From: Planctomycetales bacterium
GTDB lineage: Bacteria > Planctomycetota > UBA11346
Length of the DNA: 6,477 nucleotides
Reading direction: 5' to 3'
Assembly (NCBI GenBank): GCA_025362255.1
Contig: JANYGY010000234.1
Span: 1 to 6,477 of the forward strand
The notes under the pieces were generated by a model. It was not told where the DNA came from and searched no databases. It worked only from the letters and a program-made list of their open reading frames with translations. This document shows, in pieces, positions 6,282-6,477 of this stretch. Each line of letters begins with the position of its first letter. Positions within the stretch are counted from its first letter, which is position 1. The translations under genes and the position numbers were made by a program.

Positions 6282-6377
6282 CGAAGGGGTGCAGGCCGCA
6301 GGGTCCGGGACAATCGACTGCGTGCAGGGCGAAGCCCAAACCAGTCGTTGCCCGGCCCGGAGGCCGAAACCCCTTCG
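6282..6377. repeat. Long bulged hairpin between the two repeat copies; possible structured RNA
   Basis: Pairing is nested in four stems. CGAAGGGGT (6282-6290) pairs with ACCCCTTCG (6369-6377). GGCC (6294-6297) pairs with GGCC (6362-6365). Bases 6301-6320 pair with 6342-6358 over 17 bp with single-base bulges at T6304, A6310 and T6314. GGGC (6327-6330) pairs with GCCC (6334-6337) around a GAA loop. The first three stems are separated by symmetric 3x3 internal loops. That gives about 34 base pairs in 96 nt, all Watson-Crick. I cannot tell whether it is transcribed or which strand matters. Confidence 0.6.
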
Positions 6378-6388
6378 AAACACAAAGA

Positions 6389-6477
6389 GGAGGCCGAGGG
6401 GGCAACGCCCCTTCGGCCCGGGTCCAGGGGGCGGAGCCCACCTGGTGCAAGCGAGCAACGCGAGCGCGAAAGGCGGT
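6389..6477. repeat. 89-bp exact direct repeat, copy 2 (cut by the window end)
   Basis: This is identical to 6189-6277 and still matching where the window ends, so the true repeat is probably longer. The sequence just before each copy differs (CAAACGG before copy 1, CAAAGAG before copy 2), which marks the left repeat boundary near 6189/6389. If the tandem continues, the next long hairpin would lie beyond the window. Confidence 0.95.

Larger units (their letters stand above)
6010..6477. other. Gene-free, repeat-rich region upstream of the hydrolase-like gene
   Basis: I see no credible coding region in these 468 bases. Open frames exist on both strands, but they run through tandem and direct repeats and give the same peptide in different frames in the two repeat copies. 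The region holds an AT-rich inverted repeat, a small hairpin, an 8-bp tandem array and a 200-bp-period structured repeat, each listed separately. The promoter of the hydrolase-like gene should lie in its first part, but no convincing -35/-10 pair was found. Confidence 0.75.

Noticed and set aside
6189..6477. Insertion sequence or transposon end
   Set aside because: There is no transposase frame, and no terminal inverted repeats or target-site duplications flank the repeat.

Overview
This is a GC-rich bacterial window with five protein-coding genes and an unusually structured, gene-free right end. Nothing in it fixes the taxon. The combination of an ECF sigma factor translationally coupled to a membrane-anchored protein with a squalene-cyclase-like toroid, a cytoplasmic glycoside-hydrolase-like protein, and hairpin-rich extragenic repeats would fit the Planctomycetota/Verrucomicrobiota/Lentisphaerota group. 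That is an inference from style, held at low confidence.

Layout. Positions 1-38 hold a strong intrinsic terminator for a + strand gene that lies off the left edge. A single-domain response regulator (155-538, +) follows with its own plausible promoter. It is convergent with the other four genes, which are all on the - strand. The convergent gap carries a 13-bp tandem repeat. Reading along the - strand from the right, the order is: a glycoside-hydrolase-like protein (6009-4336), an ECF sigma factor (4235-3615), a membrane protein overlapping it by 4 nt (3618-2005), and molybdopterin molybdenumtransferase MoeA (1913-651). A 10-bp tandem repeat lies between the hydrolase-like gene and the sigma gene and overlaps the hydrolase stop codon.

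How the genes may work together. The sigma factor and the membrane protein form a clear ECF sigma/candidate anti-sigma pair. The membrane protein has a cytoplasmic N-terminal half with a duplicated P-x-P-x-DLR-type motif, one membrane segment, and a predicted extracytoplasmic alpha/alpha toroid in place of a usual sensor domain. The hydrolase-like gene just upstream on the same strand could be a target or could share the transcript. MoeA is a housekeeping molybdenum cofactor gene, and nothing in the sequence links it to the pair. The response regulator has no kinase partner in the window.

Right end (6010-6477). No credible gene lies here. The region contains an AT-rich inverted repeat, a small hairpin, an 8-bp tandem array, and an 89-bp exact direct repeat with a period of exactly 200 bp. 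The repeat unit folds on paper into several stable hairpins, including a roughly 96-nt long one whose pairing is interrupted by single-base bulges and 3x3 internal loops. Three of the hairpins share a GGGC-NNN-GCCC core. This element is the most interesting undescribed signal in the window.
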